Below, one piece after another: positions 1 through 8,465 of a stretch of 64,000 nucleotides of DNA. Origin of the DNA: Flavobacterium supellecticarium (GTDB taxonomy: Bacteria > Bacteroidota > Bacteroidia > Flavobacteriales > Flavobacteriaceae); assembly GCF_004801375.1 (NCBI RefSeq), contig NZ_SSNZ01000010.1:1-64000 (forward strand). The letters are read 5' to 3'. The notes below the pieces were generated by a model, which was not told where the DNA came from, did not search any database, and saw only the letters and a list, made by a program, of their open reading frames with translations. Positions within the stretch are counted from its first letter, which is position 1. Each line of letters opens with the position of its first letter. The position numbers were made by a program, and so were the translations under genes.

Positions 1-677
1 TCAACAGCGGATTGGATGCTACAACGCATACGTTCCAATGGTATGAGAATGATGCAGCGGGAGTACCACAACCGATTACAGGTGCAACAGGAGCTACGTA
101 TGAAGTAAACCACCCGGGAACGTTCTCGGTAATTGCAACCAGTATTGCAACAGGATGTTCTTCATTACCGGCATCAGTAGTGATCACACAATCGGAACCG
201 GCAGAAGTAACGGCTTATGTATCGAATGCATTTACGGATAACCAATCGATCACAGTAGAAGCGATCGGAATCGGAGAGTACGTGTATCAATTAGACGAAG
301 GCGATATCCAGACAAGCCCGGTATTTACCAATGTAAGCTCTGGCTCGCACACCGTAACGGTATACGATAACAAAGGTTGTGCTACGGTAACAATCCCTGT
401 AACGGCAATCAACTATCCGCATTACTTTACGCCAAATGGAGACGGATACCACGATTTCTGGAATATTGGTGATTTAGAAAACGATGCAAACGCAAAAATT
501 TATATATTTGACCGATACGGAAAACTATTGAAACAGATCAAACCATCGCGCTCAAGCGGATGGGACGGAACGATGAACGGTCAACAGCTGCCATCGACGG
601 ATTACTGGTTCACAGTGACTTATACGGAGAATGGAGATATTAAAGAGTTTAAAGCACACTTCTCGTTAAAACGATAA
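1..677 (+). CDS. T9SS type B sorting-domain surface protein, C-terminal fragment
   Basis: This is the 3' end of a large secreted protein whose start lies before the window: the frame is open from base 3 and the first in-frame start-like codon (TTG at 12) is not a real start. Visible first is an Ig/PKD-like beta-rich stretch rich in Thr, Val and Gly. The last ~90 residues then form a gliding-motility-associated C-terminal domain (CHU_C, type B), recognised by FTPNGDGYHDFW, IYIFDRYGK, GWDGTMNGQ and LPSTDYWFTV. In this family the domain directs export across the outer membrane by the type IX system and is cut or anchored at the surface. Substrate and adhesive role cannot be told from the fragment. 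A strong terminator follows. Confidence 0.9.
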   Translation, partial: NSGLDATTHTFQWYENDAAGVPQPITGATGATYEVNHPGTFSVIATSIATGCSSLPASVVITQSEPAEVTAYVSNAFTDNQSITVEAIGIGEYVYQLDEGDIQTSPVFTNVSSGSHTVTVYDNKGCATVTIPVTAINYPHYFTPNGDGYHDFWNIGDLENDANAKIYIFDRYGKLLKQIKPSRSSGWDGTMNGQQLPSTDYWFTVTYTENGDIKEFKAHFSLKR

Positions 678-696
678 TTGTAATTGAATCTCAAAT

Positions 697-729
697 AAAA
701 GGGCTGTCCGATTGGACAGCCCTTTTTGT
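697..729 (+). terminator. Rho-independent terminator of the T9SS type B gene
   Basis: A perfect 9-bp GC-rich stem, GGGCTGTCC with GGACAGCCC around a GATT loop, is followed by a T-run. It begins about 20 bases after the stop codon. Confidence 0.85.
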
Positions 730-746
730 TTGGGTTGAGAGAAGAA

Positions 747-779
747 ACACCTGACAGGTTTTTAAAACCTGTCAGGTGT
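747..779. repeat. 33-bp intergenic palindrome, copy 1
   Basis: The arm ACACCTGACAGGTTTT is followed by one T and then its exact reverse complement. An identical 33-bp copy lies at 6936-6968 and a diverged one at 52594-52623. It sits between two convergent genes and between two conventional terminators, so it is not needed as the only terminator. It looks like a dispersed REP-like element. Confidence 0.85.
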
Positions 780-804
780 AGTATAAATAGCAGCTAAAAC
801 AAAT

Positions 805-835
805 AAAAAAAGCGATGCCTTAGCATCGCTTTTTA
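805..835 (-). terminator. Terminator of the aminotransferase gene
   Basis: Stem AGCGATGC / GCATCGCT with a CTTA loop. It is flanked by A-runs on the left and T-runs on the right, so it can work in both directions. It lies 20 bases past the stop codon of the minus-strand aminotransferase. Confidence 0.8.
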
Positions 836-854
836 TAATATATGAAAAGTAGTA

Positions 855-2048
855 TTACTTATTGTTATACGTATGCAACGCTTCTTTTAAAATTCGAACC
901 GATTGAATCAGATCTTCTTTTTTCAAAACATAAGCAATGCGCACTTCATCAAGACCAACATTTGGAGTAGAATAGAATCCGGCAGCCGGAGCAACCATAA
1001 CAGTCTCTCCGTTTAAATCGTAACTTTCCAAAAGCCATTGTGCAAAATCATCGGCATTTTTAATGGGTAGTTTAGCAATACAATAGAAAGCTCCTTTTGG
1101 AGAGGCAACGGTAACACCATCGATTTTATTTAATTCGGCGATTAACGTATCTCTACGGTCTTTATATTCGGTGATTACATCGTCAAAATAGCTTTGCGGT
1201 GTTTCCAGTGCTGCTTCGCTGGCAATCTGTGCAAATGTAGGCGGACTCAAACGAGCCTGAGCAAACTTCATAGCGGTAGCCATTACAGCTTTGTTTTGGG
1301 AAACGATACAACCGATTCGCGCACCACACATACTATAACGTTTGGAAACAGAATCAATCATAATAGCGTGCTCTTCCAGTCCTTCGATATTCATTACAGA
1401 ATAATGTTTATCACCATCGTAAGTAAACTCGCGGTACACTTCGTCGGCAATCAGGAAAAGATCGTGTTTTTTAACCAGTTCGGCCAATTGCATGATCTCT
1501 TCTTTCGAATATAAATAACCGGTTGGATTGCCAGGGTTACAAATTAAAATGGCTTTGGTTTTAGGAGTGATCAGTTTTTCAAAATCACTGATTGGAGGAA
1601 GCGCGAACCCGGTTTCGATAGTCGAAATAACCGGTACCACTTTTACACCTGATGCAGTTGAAAAACCATTATAGTTGGCATAAAAAGGCTCTGGGATGAT
1701 AATCTCATCATCAGTATCCATCGTACTTCCCATTGCAAATAAAAGTGCTTCCGATCCACCGGTAGTGATAATAATATCAGCAGTGTCGATAGGAAGACCG
1801 TGCTCACGGTAATATTTGGAAAGCTTAGTACGGTAGCTTTCAAATCCTGCGGAATGGCTGTATTCCAACACCGAGATATCGGCATTTTTTACAGCATTTA
1901 AAGCTACTTCCGGTGTTTTAATGTCCGGCTGACCGATATTAAGATGGTAAACTTTATGACCTTTCTTTTTCGCAATTTCTGCATAAGGAACCAATTTTCG
2001 GATTGGCGATTCAGGCATCTGTTGCCCTTTTAATGAAACTTTAGGCAT
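855..2048 (-). CDS. Class I/II pyridoxal-phosphate aminotransferase (aspartate-type)
   Basis: A 397-residue fold-type I PLP enzyme moving amino groups between an amino acid and a 2-oxo acid. NPGNPTGYLY is the conserved Asn/Gly/Pro stretch, ADEVYREF holds the pyridine-binding Asp and Tyr, and SVSKRYSMCGARIG contains the Schiff-base Lys and the phosphate-binding Arg. Length and motifs fit the bacterial I-gamma group usually annotated as aspartate or broad-specificity aminotransferase. The exact substrate is not decided by sequence alone. The start ATG gives MPKVSLKGQQ. The gene stands alone, divergent from the protease at 2173. Confidence 0.9.
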   Translation of the reverse strand: MPKVSLKGQQMPESPIRKLVPYAEIAKKKGHKVYHLNIGQPDIKTPEVALNAVKNADISVLEYSHSAGFESYRTKLSKYYREHGLPIDTADIIITTGGSEALLFAMGSTMDTDDEIIIPEPFYANYNGFSTASGVKVVPVISTIETGFALPPISDFEKLITPKTKAILICNPGNPTGYLYSKEEIMQLAELVKKHDLFLIADEVYREFTYDGDKHYSVMNIEGLEEHAIMIDSVSKRYSMCGARIGCIVSQNKAVMATAMKFAQARLSPPTFAQIASEAALETPQSYFDDVITEYKDRRDTLIAELNKIDGVTVASPKGAFYCIAKLPIKNADDFAQWLLESYDLNGETVMVAPAAGFYSTPNVGLDEVRIAYVLKKEDLIQSVRILKEALHTYNNK

Positions 2049-2172
2049 GGTGATAATTTTTGTTGCACAAATTTGCGACTTTTTTTTAAGAAATTGATAA
2101 AAAATCCGCCTTCAAATTTTATATTAATAGGAAATATCGACGAAAATAGCTATATTTAAGAAAAAATTAGTG

Positions 2173-3501
2173 ATGCGGTTATTTGTCTTCCTTTTGCTAA
2201 TCATCACATATCCCGCCAAACTTTTGGCACAAGAAGGCTTTCAATGGCATTCCCCTAAAGACAAGATTGATATCCCATTTGTTTTTGTAGATAATTTGAT
2301 CATTATTCCGGTGGAAATCAACAATGCCAAAATGAATATGTTATTGGATTCGGGTTCGGAACCGTCGTTGATTTTTAGCTTTCCACAAAGCGATCCGCTA
2401 CAGTTATATAATACAAAAAAAGTGCGGATTTCCGGATTAGGTAGTGAAGAGATGGCAGAAGGACTGTTGTCGCAAAAAAACAAACTTAATGTCAGTAATT
2501 ATATTGATACAAATTTTGAAATTCTGGTGATTCTGGATGAAAAACTAAATTTCTCATCCCGTATCGGAATCCCGGTCAATGGGATTTTAGGGTATTCTTT
2601 TTTTAGAAATCATCTGGTAGAAATCAACTATATCAAAAAAAAGATCACACTTTATAAAAACAACGACCTGTTAAAAAGCAAACGGATACGGAAATATACG
2701 GCAATACCTTTGGATATTGTAAATGGCAGGCCCTATGTAAATGTAAATACAAAATTGGATGGTAAAGAATTACCGTTAAAATTATTGATGGATACCGGAT
2801 TAACCGATGGTTTATGGCTGTTTGAAGACGATGTGATCAAATGTAATGACAAATACTTTGAAGATGTTTTAGGGGAAGGAATCGGTGGGACTATTTACGG
2901 AAAAAAATCACGTTTATCGGAAATAAGAACGGCTCATTTCCTGTTTAAAGAACCATTGGTTTCGTATCCGGATACGACTTCGTATAAGCAATTAAGCATT
3001 GTCAAAGATCGAAATGGTTCGTTGGGAGGGGAGATCTTAAAACGCTTCTATTTGATTGTGGATTATAGCGGAAAACAAATTTATGTAAAGAAAAACAAAA
3101 TGTTCGACGATCCGTTTTTGTATAATATGAGCGGTATCGAAGTGCAGCATAATGGCGTTCAATGGATACAGGAATCGGTTAAAAACGATGTTAACAAAAA
3201 TTTGCCAATAGGTACGACCAATATCGATGATATTGTATTTGATAATTCCAGTTTTAAATACAAATTTATGCTGAAGCCGGTTTTTGAAATTGCCAGTGTA
3301 CGTAAAGGTTCACCAGCTGATGAAGCCGGATTAAAGGCGGGCGATAAGATTATTCGGATCGAGCGTAAAAATGCCTATAATCTGACCAAGCAGCGAATTA
3401 ATGAGTTGTTGCAGGTCGAAGACAGTAAAACGATTCGGATTGAAATAGAACGCGACGGAAAGAACCAGGAATATCAGGTAACGATCCGAAAGCTATTCTA
3501 A
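2173..3501 (+). CDS. Secreted retropepsin-like aspartyl protease with PDZ domain
   Basis: This 442-residue protein has a Sec signal peptide (hydrophobic LFVFLLLIITYPAKLLAQ). Two pepsin/retropepsin-type half-domains follow, each with a catalytic motif: MLLDSGSEPS near residue 60 and LLMDTGLTDG near 210. A C-terminal PDZ domain (GSPADEAGLKAGDKII) closes the protein. Having both DSG and DTG in one chain suggests a monomeric two-lobed protease, though catalysis is inferred. The longest frame begins with GTG at 2170, but the adjacent ATG at 2173 is the more likely start. A near-consensus -7 box (TATATTTA) lies just upstream. Such retropepsin-PDZ proteins are common in Bacteroidota and of unknown substrate. 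Confidence 0.85.
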   Translation: MRLFVFLLLIITYPAKLLAQEGFQWHSPKDKIDIPFVFVDNLIIIPVEINNAKMNMLLDSGSEPSLIFSFPQSDPLQLYNTKKVRISGLGSEEMAEGLLSQKNKLNVSNYIDTNFEILVILDEKLNFSSRIGIPVNGILGYSFFRNHLVEINYIKKKITLYKNNDLLKSKRIRKYTAIPLDIVNGRPYVNVNTKLDGKELPLKLLMDTGLTDGLWLFEDDVIKCNDKYFEDVLGEGIGGTIYGKKSRLSEIRTAHFLFKEPLVSYPDTTSYKQLSIVKDRNGSLGGEILKRFYLIVDYSGKQIYVKKNKMFDDPFLYNMSGIEVQHNGVQWIQESVKNDVNKNLPIGTTNIDDIVFDNSSFKYKFMLKPVFEIASVRKGSPADEAGLKAGDKIIRIERKNAYNLTKQRINELLQVEDSKTIRIEIERDGKNQEYQVTIRKLF

Positions 3502-3520
3502 AAAATGTTGATCAAATAAA

Positions 3521-3553
3521 AAAAGAGCAGTTCAAAATGAGCTGCTCTTTTTA
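3521..3553. terminator. Bidirectional terminator
   Basis: Stem AAAAGAGCAG / CTGCTCTTTT lies between two convergent genes, with T-runs on both strands. It serves the protease gene and the DUF1573 gene. Confidence 0.8.
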
Positions 3554-3571
3554 TATCAGTAAGTAAAGTTG

Positions 3572-4006
3572 TTACGACTGTGGTGTTGCTTTTGGTTTTT
3601 CAAGCACGCCCGATTCCTGTTTTACAACTACTTCTCCTTTAATACGTAAAGCTACTTTTCCACCTTCATAGTTAACCGCATTGGATTCTACTGTAATGGT
3701 TTTGCTGATTTTACCAGGGTTCATGTTATATTTAACATCGATTTTACCGGTTTTACCAGGCATAATTGGTTCCGTAGGTTTAGAAGGTACTGTACATCCG
3801 CAAGTAGATTGTACATTAGTAATAATTAGCGGAGCATCTCCGGTGTTTTTAAATTCGAAAGAACGAATACCGTTATCCGATTCTTTGGTAACCATACCAT
3901 AATCGATAGTGTTGTCTTTTGCTTTAAATTCAATTTTCGGTCCTTTTTGAGCATATGAAGCAACACTAAATGCTAATACTGCAACTAATCCTAATAATTT
4001 TTTCAT
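3572..4006 (-). CDS. Exported DUF1573 protein
   Basis: A 144-residue exported protein. After the signal peptide (MKKLLGLVAVLAFSVASYAQ) comes one DUF1573 domain with its typical features: FEFKNTGDAPL, a CGC pair in STCGCTVPS, and PGKTGKIDVKYN. The domain has an Ig-like fold common in Bacteroidota, and its molecular role is not known. A longer reading from a TTG at 4012 adds only two residues, so I take the ATG at 4006, which starts the canonical MKKLL signal peptide. Confidence 0.9.
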   Translation of the reverse strand: MKKLLGLVAVLAFSVASYAQKGPKIEFKAKDNTIDYGMVTKESDNGIRSFEFKNTGDAPLIITNVQSTCGCTVPSKPTEPIMPGKTGKIDVKYNMNPGKISKTITVESNAVNYEGGKVALRIKGEVVVKQESGVLEKPKATPQS

Positions 4007-4103
4007 TTTCAACTTAGTTTTTTTAATTGTTATTGTAAAATTACATTGTTTTGCTAAACGAACAAATATTTTAACGCTCTTTTTTTATTTGCTCAGATAT
4101 AAC

Positions 4104-4111
4104 TATTTTTG
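4104..4111 (+). promoter_or_regulatory. -7 box TATTTTTG, probable valS promoter
   Basis: An exact TAnnTTTG match about 130 bases before the valS ATG. No TTG lies at the usual -33 distance. If used, it gives a long leader, in which I see no known riboswitch. Confidence 0.45.
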
Positions 4112-4241
4112 CGATATAGTTTACAAAAAGTGTACCAAATTATAACGCTATAAAGGGTTCTTTTTTGAGGAAACATTTTGAAAATAAGTGATTTATAGTT
4201 CGGTGAGCTATGCTAAACAAAAAACAAATCAAATTATTAAT

Positions 4242-6875
4242 ATGACAATTCCAGCTCAATTTGACGCCAAAGCAGTAGAACAGAAATGGTATGACTACTG
4301 GATGAAGAACAATTATTTTCACTCGGAACCTGATCACAGAACGCCGTATACTATTGTTATTCCTCCGCCAAACGTCACCGGAGTACTACATATGGGACAC
4401 ATGCTGAACAATACGATTCAGGATGTACTGATTCGTCGCGCCCGTTTGAGAGGATTCAATGCCTGTTGGGTTCCGGGTACTGATCACGCTTCCATTGCGA
4501 CAGAGGCTAAAGTTGTAGCAAAATTAAAAGAGGAAGGGATCAATAAAAACGATCTTACCCGGGAAGAATTTTTAGTACATGCCTGGGAATGGACCAACAA
4601 ATACGGTGGCGTAATCCTGGATCAGCTAAAAAAACTGGGTGCTTCCTGCGACTGGGAACGTACGAAATTTACGATGGATCCGGATATGTCGGCATCGGTA
4701 ATCCGCACGTTTGTGGATCTGTATAATAAAGGATTGATCTATAGAGGATATCGTATGGTAAACTGGGATCCGGAAGCCAAAACAACGCTATCGGATGAAG
4801 AAGTTATTTACGAAGAACGTCAGGGCAAATTATACCATTTGCGTTATCAGATCGAAGATAGTAACGAATATGTTACCATTGCAACCACACGTCCGGAAAC
4901 GATTTTGGGGGATACAGCAATTTGCATTCACCCGGATGACGAACGTTATTTCCATTTGAAGGGTAAAAAAGTAATCGTACCGATCTGTAATCGTGTGATC
5001 CCGATTATTTTTGACGAATATGTAGATATGGAATTCGGAACCGGATGTTTAAAAGTAACGCCGGCGCACGATGTAAACGATAAGGAACTGGGGGATAAAC
5101 ACAATCTGGAGATCATCGATATCTTTAACGAAGATGCGACGCTAAACGTGTTCGGATTGCAGTATGAAGGAAAAGACCGTTTTGTAGTTCGCGAAGAAAT
5201 CGCAAAAGAACTGGAAACATTAGGAGCTTTGGTAAAAGTGGAAACCCATATTAACAAAGTAGGAACTTCCGAAAGAACCAAAGCTGTAATCGAACCGCGA
5301 TTATCCGATCAGTGGTTCCTGAAAATGGAAGAACTGGTAAAACCGGCGATCAAAGCGGTATTGGAAACGGAAGAGGTAAAACTGTATCCAAGCCGATTTA
5401 ATAATACGTACCGTCACTGGATGGAAAACATCCGCGATTGGAATATCTCCCGTCAGTTATGGTGGGGACAACAAATTCCGGCCTATTATTATGGCGATGG
5501 AAAAGAAGATTTTGTAGTAGCCGAAAGCAGAGCGGAAGCCTTAGCATTGGCAAAACAAAAAACAGGAAATCAGATTCTGACCGAAAATGACCTAAAACAA
5601 GACGTAGATGCCCTAGATACCTGGTTCTCTTCCTGGTTATGGCCGATATCGGTTTTTGGAGGAATTATGGATCCTGAAAATCCGGAATATAAATATTATT
5701 ATCCGACCAATGATTTGGTAACCGGACCGGATATCCTGTTTTTCTGGGTAGCACGTATGATTATTGCCGGTTATGAATATGCCGGAGAAAAACCGTTTAC
5801 GAATGTATACCTAACCGGTTTGGTTCGGGATAGCCAACGCCGAAAAATGTCAAAATCACTTGGAAACTCACCGGATCCGTTGGATTTGATTGAAGAATTC
5901 GGTGCCGATGGAGTACGGGTAGGGTTGTTGTTAAGTGCTTCGGCCGGAAACGATATCCTGTTTGATAAAGAATTGTGTAACCAGGGGAAAGGTTTTACCA
6001 ATAAAATATGGAATGCTTTCCGTTTGATCAAAGGATGGGAAGTAAGTGATAGCGTAGCACAACCGGAATCGGCAAAAGTTGCGATTGAATGGTATGAAGC
6101 CAAATTGCAGAAAACCCTAGTGGAGATCGAAGATCATTTCGAAAAATACAGAATTTCGGATGCGCTTATGGCCATTTACAAACTGGTATGGGACGATTTC
6201 TGTTCATGGTTCCTGGAAATGATTAAACCGGGTTACCAACAGCCAATCGATAAAACGACTTTCGAAAAAGCCATCGAAATGTTGGAGGCAAACCTAAAAC
6301 TATTGCATCCGTTTATGCCGTTCTTAACGGAAGAGATCTGGCAACATATAATCGAAAGAACGGAAAAAGAGGCATTGATCATTTCCGAATGGCCAAAAGC
6401 GAAAGCCTATAGTGAGCGTTTAATTCAGGAGTTTGATTTTGCAACCGAAGTAATTTCGGGTATCCGTACGATCCGTAAAGATAAAAATATTCCGTTTAAA
6501 GATGCGATTGAGCTTAAGGTGATCAATAACGAAAAAGCAACGACTTTCTTTGATACGGTAATTCAGAAATTAGGAAATATCAGTACGTTGGAATATGTTT
6601 CGGAAAAAGTAGACGGAGCGTTATCGTATCGTGTAAAATCCAATGAGTACTTTATTCCGATCACCGGAAACATTAATGTGGAGGAAGAAATTGCCAAGTT
6701 AACGGAAGAATTGAATTATATAAAAGGCTTCCTGAAATCGGTACAGGCAAAACTTTCCAATGAGAAGTTTGTAGGATCGGCTCCGGAAAAAGTGGTAGCG
6801 ATGGAACGCCAGAAAGAGGCCGATGCGCTTGCTAAAATTGAGACGATCGAACAAAGTCTGATGAGTTTAAAATAA
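4242..6875 (+). CDS. valS: Valyl-tRNA synthetase
   Basis: A class I aminoacyl-tRNA synthetase charging tRNA-Val with valine, with an editing domain that removes mischarged threonine. The 877-residue chain begins [19 protein letters not shown] (the HIGH motif) is near residues 50-53 and KMSKS near 535-539. The CP1 editing domain has the [12 protein letters not shown] motif, then come the anticodon-binding domain and a C-terminal coiled-coil tRNA arm rich in Glu and Lys. Length is normal for bacteria. The open frame extends upstream to a GTG at 4188, but that extension is unlike ValRS, so the ATG at 4242 is chosen. Confidence 0.97.
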   Translation: MTIPAQFDAKAVEQKWYDYWMKNNYFHSEPDHRTPYTIVIPPPNVTGVLHMGHMLNNTIQDVLIRRARLRGFNACWVPGTDHASIATEAKVVAKLKEEGINKNDLTREEFLVHAWEWTNKYGGVILDQLKKLGASCDWERTKFTMDPDMSASVIRTFVDLYNKGLIYRGYRMVNWDPEAKTTLSDEEVIYEERQGKLYHLRYQIEDSNEYVTIATTRPETILGDTAICIHPDDERYFHLKGKKVIVPICNRVIPIIFDEYVDMEFGTGCLKVTPAHDVNDKELGDKHNLEIIDIFNEDATLNVFGLQYEGKDRFVVREEIAKELETLGALVKVETHINKVGTSERTKAVIEPRLSDQWFLKMEELVKPAIKAVLETEEVKLYPSRFNNTYRHWMENIRDWNISRQLWWGQQIPAYYYGDGKEDFVVAESRAEALALAKQKTGNQILTENDLKQDVDALDTWFSSWLWPISVFGGIMDPENPEYKYYYPTNDLVTGPDILFFWVARMIIAGYEYAGEKPFTNVYLTGLVRDSQRRKMSKSLGNSPDPLDLIEEFGADGVRVGLLLSASAGNDILFDKELCNQGKGFTNKIWNAFRLIKGWEVSDSVAQPESAKVAIEWYEAKLQKTLVEIEDHFEKYRISDALMAIYKLVWDDFCSWFLEMIKPGYQQPIDKTTFEKAIEMLEANLKLLHPFMPFLTEEIWQHIIERTEKEALIISEWPKAKAYSERLIQEFDFATEVISGIRTIRKDKNIPFKDAIELKVINNEKATTFFDTVIQKLGNISTLEYVSEKVDGALSYRVKSNEYFIPITGNINVEEEIAKLTEELNYIKGFLKSVQAKLSNEKFVGSAPEKVVAMERQKEADALAKIETIEQSLMSLK

Positions 6876-6891
6876 ACGAAAACGACAGATA

Positions 6892-6925
6892 AACAAAGGC
6901 TGCTTCCTACGAAGCAGCCTTTGTT
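6892..6925 (+). terminator. Terminator after valS
   Basis: Long perfect stem AACAAAGGCTGCTTC / GAAGCAGCCTTTGTT with a CTAC loop, about 17 bases after the valS stop. Confidence 0.85.
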
Positions 6926-6935
6926 GTTTATTAAT

Positions 6936-6968
6936 ACACCTGACAGGTTTTTAAAACCTGTCAGGTGT
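6936..6968. repeat. 33-bp intergenic palindrome, copy 2
   Basis: Base-for-base identical to the palindrome at 747-779. It lies directly after the valS terminator and before the DUF389 gene, again outside any coding sequence. Confidence 0.85.
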
Positions 6969-7076
6969 TGAATGTTAGCGATTAAAGAAAGATAGATAAC
7001 CTAACTAAGGTATTGGGAATAAATCACTATCTTTAAGAGGCATATAAAAAGAAGTGTTTTTTAAAAGTTAGAATTT

Positions 7077-8408
7077 ATGATAAAACGCATACTGGAATAT
7101 TTAAACCTGGAAAGAGAAGTTGACGATTTTGATAAAATCCACGAGAATATCGAAAAAGATGTCATTTTTAAAGGGACAAACCTCTGGATTTTAGTTTTTG
7201 CCATTTTTGTAGCTTCGATTGGATTGAATATGAATTCGACGGCCGTGATTATCGGAGCGATGTTGATTTCTCCGTTAATGGGCCCAATCAACGGAATGGG
7301 TTATAGTCTGGCAACCTATAACTTTCCGTTATTCCAGAAGGCTTTTAAAAATTTCGGATTTGCCGTTATGGCGAGTTTAATCGCGTCGACCTTATATTTT
7401 ACAATCAGTCCGGTTTCGACTGCACATTCGGAATTGTTGGCCCGAACCAGTCCGACGATTTACGATGTACTGATTGCTCTTTTTGGCGGTCTGGCCGGAA
7501 TTGTAGCGATGAGTAGTAAACAAAAAGGAAATGTGATTCCGGGTGTGGCCATTGCAACGGCTTTGATGCCACCTTTGTGTACGGCTGGCTATGGTCTGGC
7601 GACGTTTAATCTGAATTATTTTTTCGGTGCCTTTTACCTATTTACGATCAATACGGTATTTATAGCCCTTTCGTCGGTTTTGGTTTCCCAATTATTAAAA
7701 TTCCCGATTCGTACACTGGTCAACGAAGAACAAAAGAAAAAAGTAAACCGTTGGGTGTCGTTTGTAATTCTCATTACGATAGTGCCCAGTATCTATTTTG
7801 GTTATGTTCTGGTTGTAAACGAAAGATTTACGACTCAGGCCGATCGTTTTGTTAAAAGTGTAAGCGTATATGACGGGAATTACCTTTTAAAAAACGAGGT
7901 CGATCCCAACAAAAGAAAAATTACGCTGGTCTATGCCGGAAATACCTTAACCGATAAAGCCAAAAAGAACATTCTAAGCAAAGCGCTCGATTTTAGTATC
8001 GACAGTTCCAGTGTCAACATTCAGAAAGGACTTGCTTTTGGCGAATCGAATGATAAAAACCTGTCCAAAGTCGAAAGCCTGCAAAGCGAACTGAACCGTA
8101 TGCATCTTTTGTTAAAAGAAGGTAAGCACAAACAGGATAGTATTAATGCAAGGGTTCGAATCGGAAAACAATTATTGGCTGAGATCAAACCGTTATATCC
8201 GGGAATAAGGTCCTGTTCGTTTTCGGAAACGGAAATATATCGGGATACATTACCGGAAAAAACGGCTATTGTAACCTTTTCGGCGATTAGCAATGGCCTA
8301 AAACCAGACGATAAAAACAAAATTACCGAATGGATCCGTTCGCGTGTCAATAACGAAAAAACCAGAGTCTATTTTGAAACGGAAGGAGCTGTTAAAAAGG
8401 CTCGTTAA
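7077..8408 (+). CDS. DUF389 family membrane protein
   Basis: This 443-residue protein has an N-terminal DUF389 domain: about six hydrophobic segments between residues 35 and 265, with the conserved STAVIIGAMLISPLMGPI and GVAIATALMPPLC stretches. A soluble C-terminal part of ~190 residues follows and contains a short coiled-coil-like segment (LSKVESLQSELNRMHLLLKE). The family is widespread and its transport or signalling role is unknown to me. A -7-like TATCTTTA lies about 45 bases upstream. The gene is monocistronic. Confidence 0.85.
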   Translation: MIKRILEYLNLEREVDDFDKIHENIEKDVIFKGTNLWILVFAIFVASIGLNMNSTAVIIGAMLISPLMGPINGMGYSLATYNFPLFQKAFKNFGFAVMASLIASTLYFTISPVSTAHSELLARTSPTIYDVLIALFGGLAGIVAMSSKQKGNVIPGVAIATALMPPLCTAGYGLATFNLNYFFGAFYLFTINTVFIALSSVLVSQLLKFPIRTLVNEEQKKKVNRWVSFVILITIVPSIYFGYVLVVNERFTTQADRFVKSVSVYDGNYLLKNEVDPNKRKITLVYAGNTLTDKAKKNILSKALDFSIDSSSVNIQKGLAFGESNDKNLSKVESLQSELNRMHLLLKEGKHKQDSINARVRIGKQLLAEIKPLYPGIRSCSFSETEIYRDTLPEKTAIVTFSAISNGLKPDDKNKITEWIRSRVNNEKTRVYFETEGAVKKAR

Positions 8409-8437
8409 ACTTTTAGCTGTTTTCGTATTTTCCTTTG

Positions 8438-8445
8438 TACCTTTG
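8438..8445 (+). promoter_or_regulatory. -7 box TACCTTTG of uvrB
   Basis: Exact TAnnTTTG match 20 bases before the uvrB ATG. No LexA-type palindrome was recognised beside it. Confidence 0.6.
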
Positions 8446-8465
8446 CAACTAGCAAAATGTAACCA

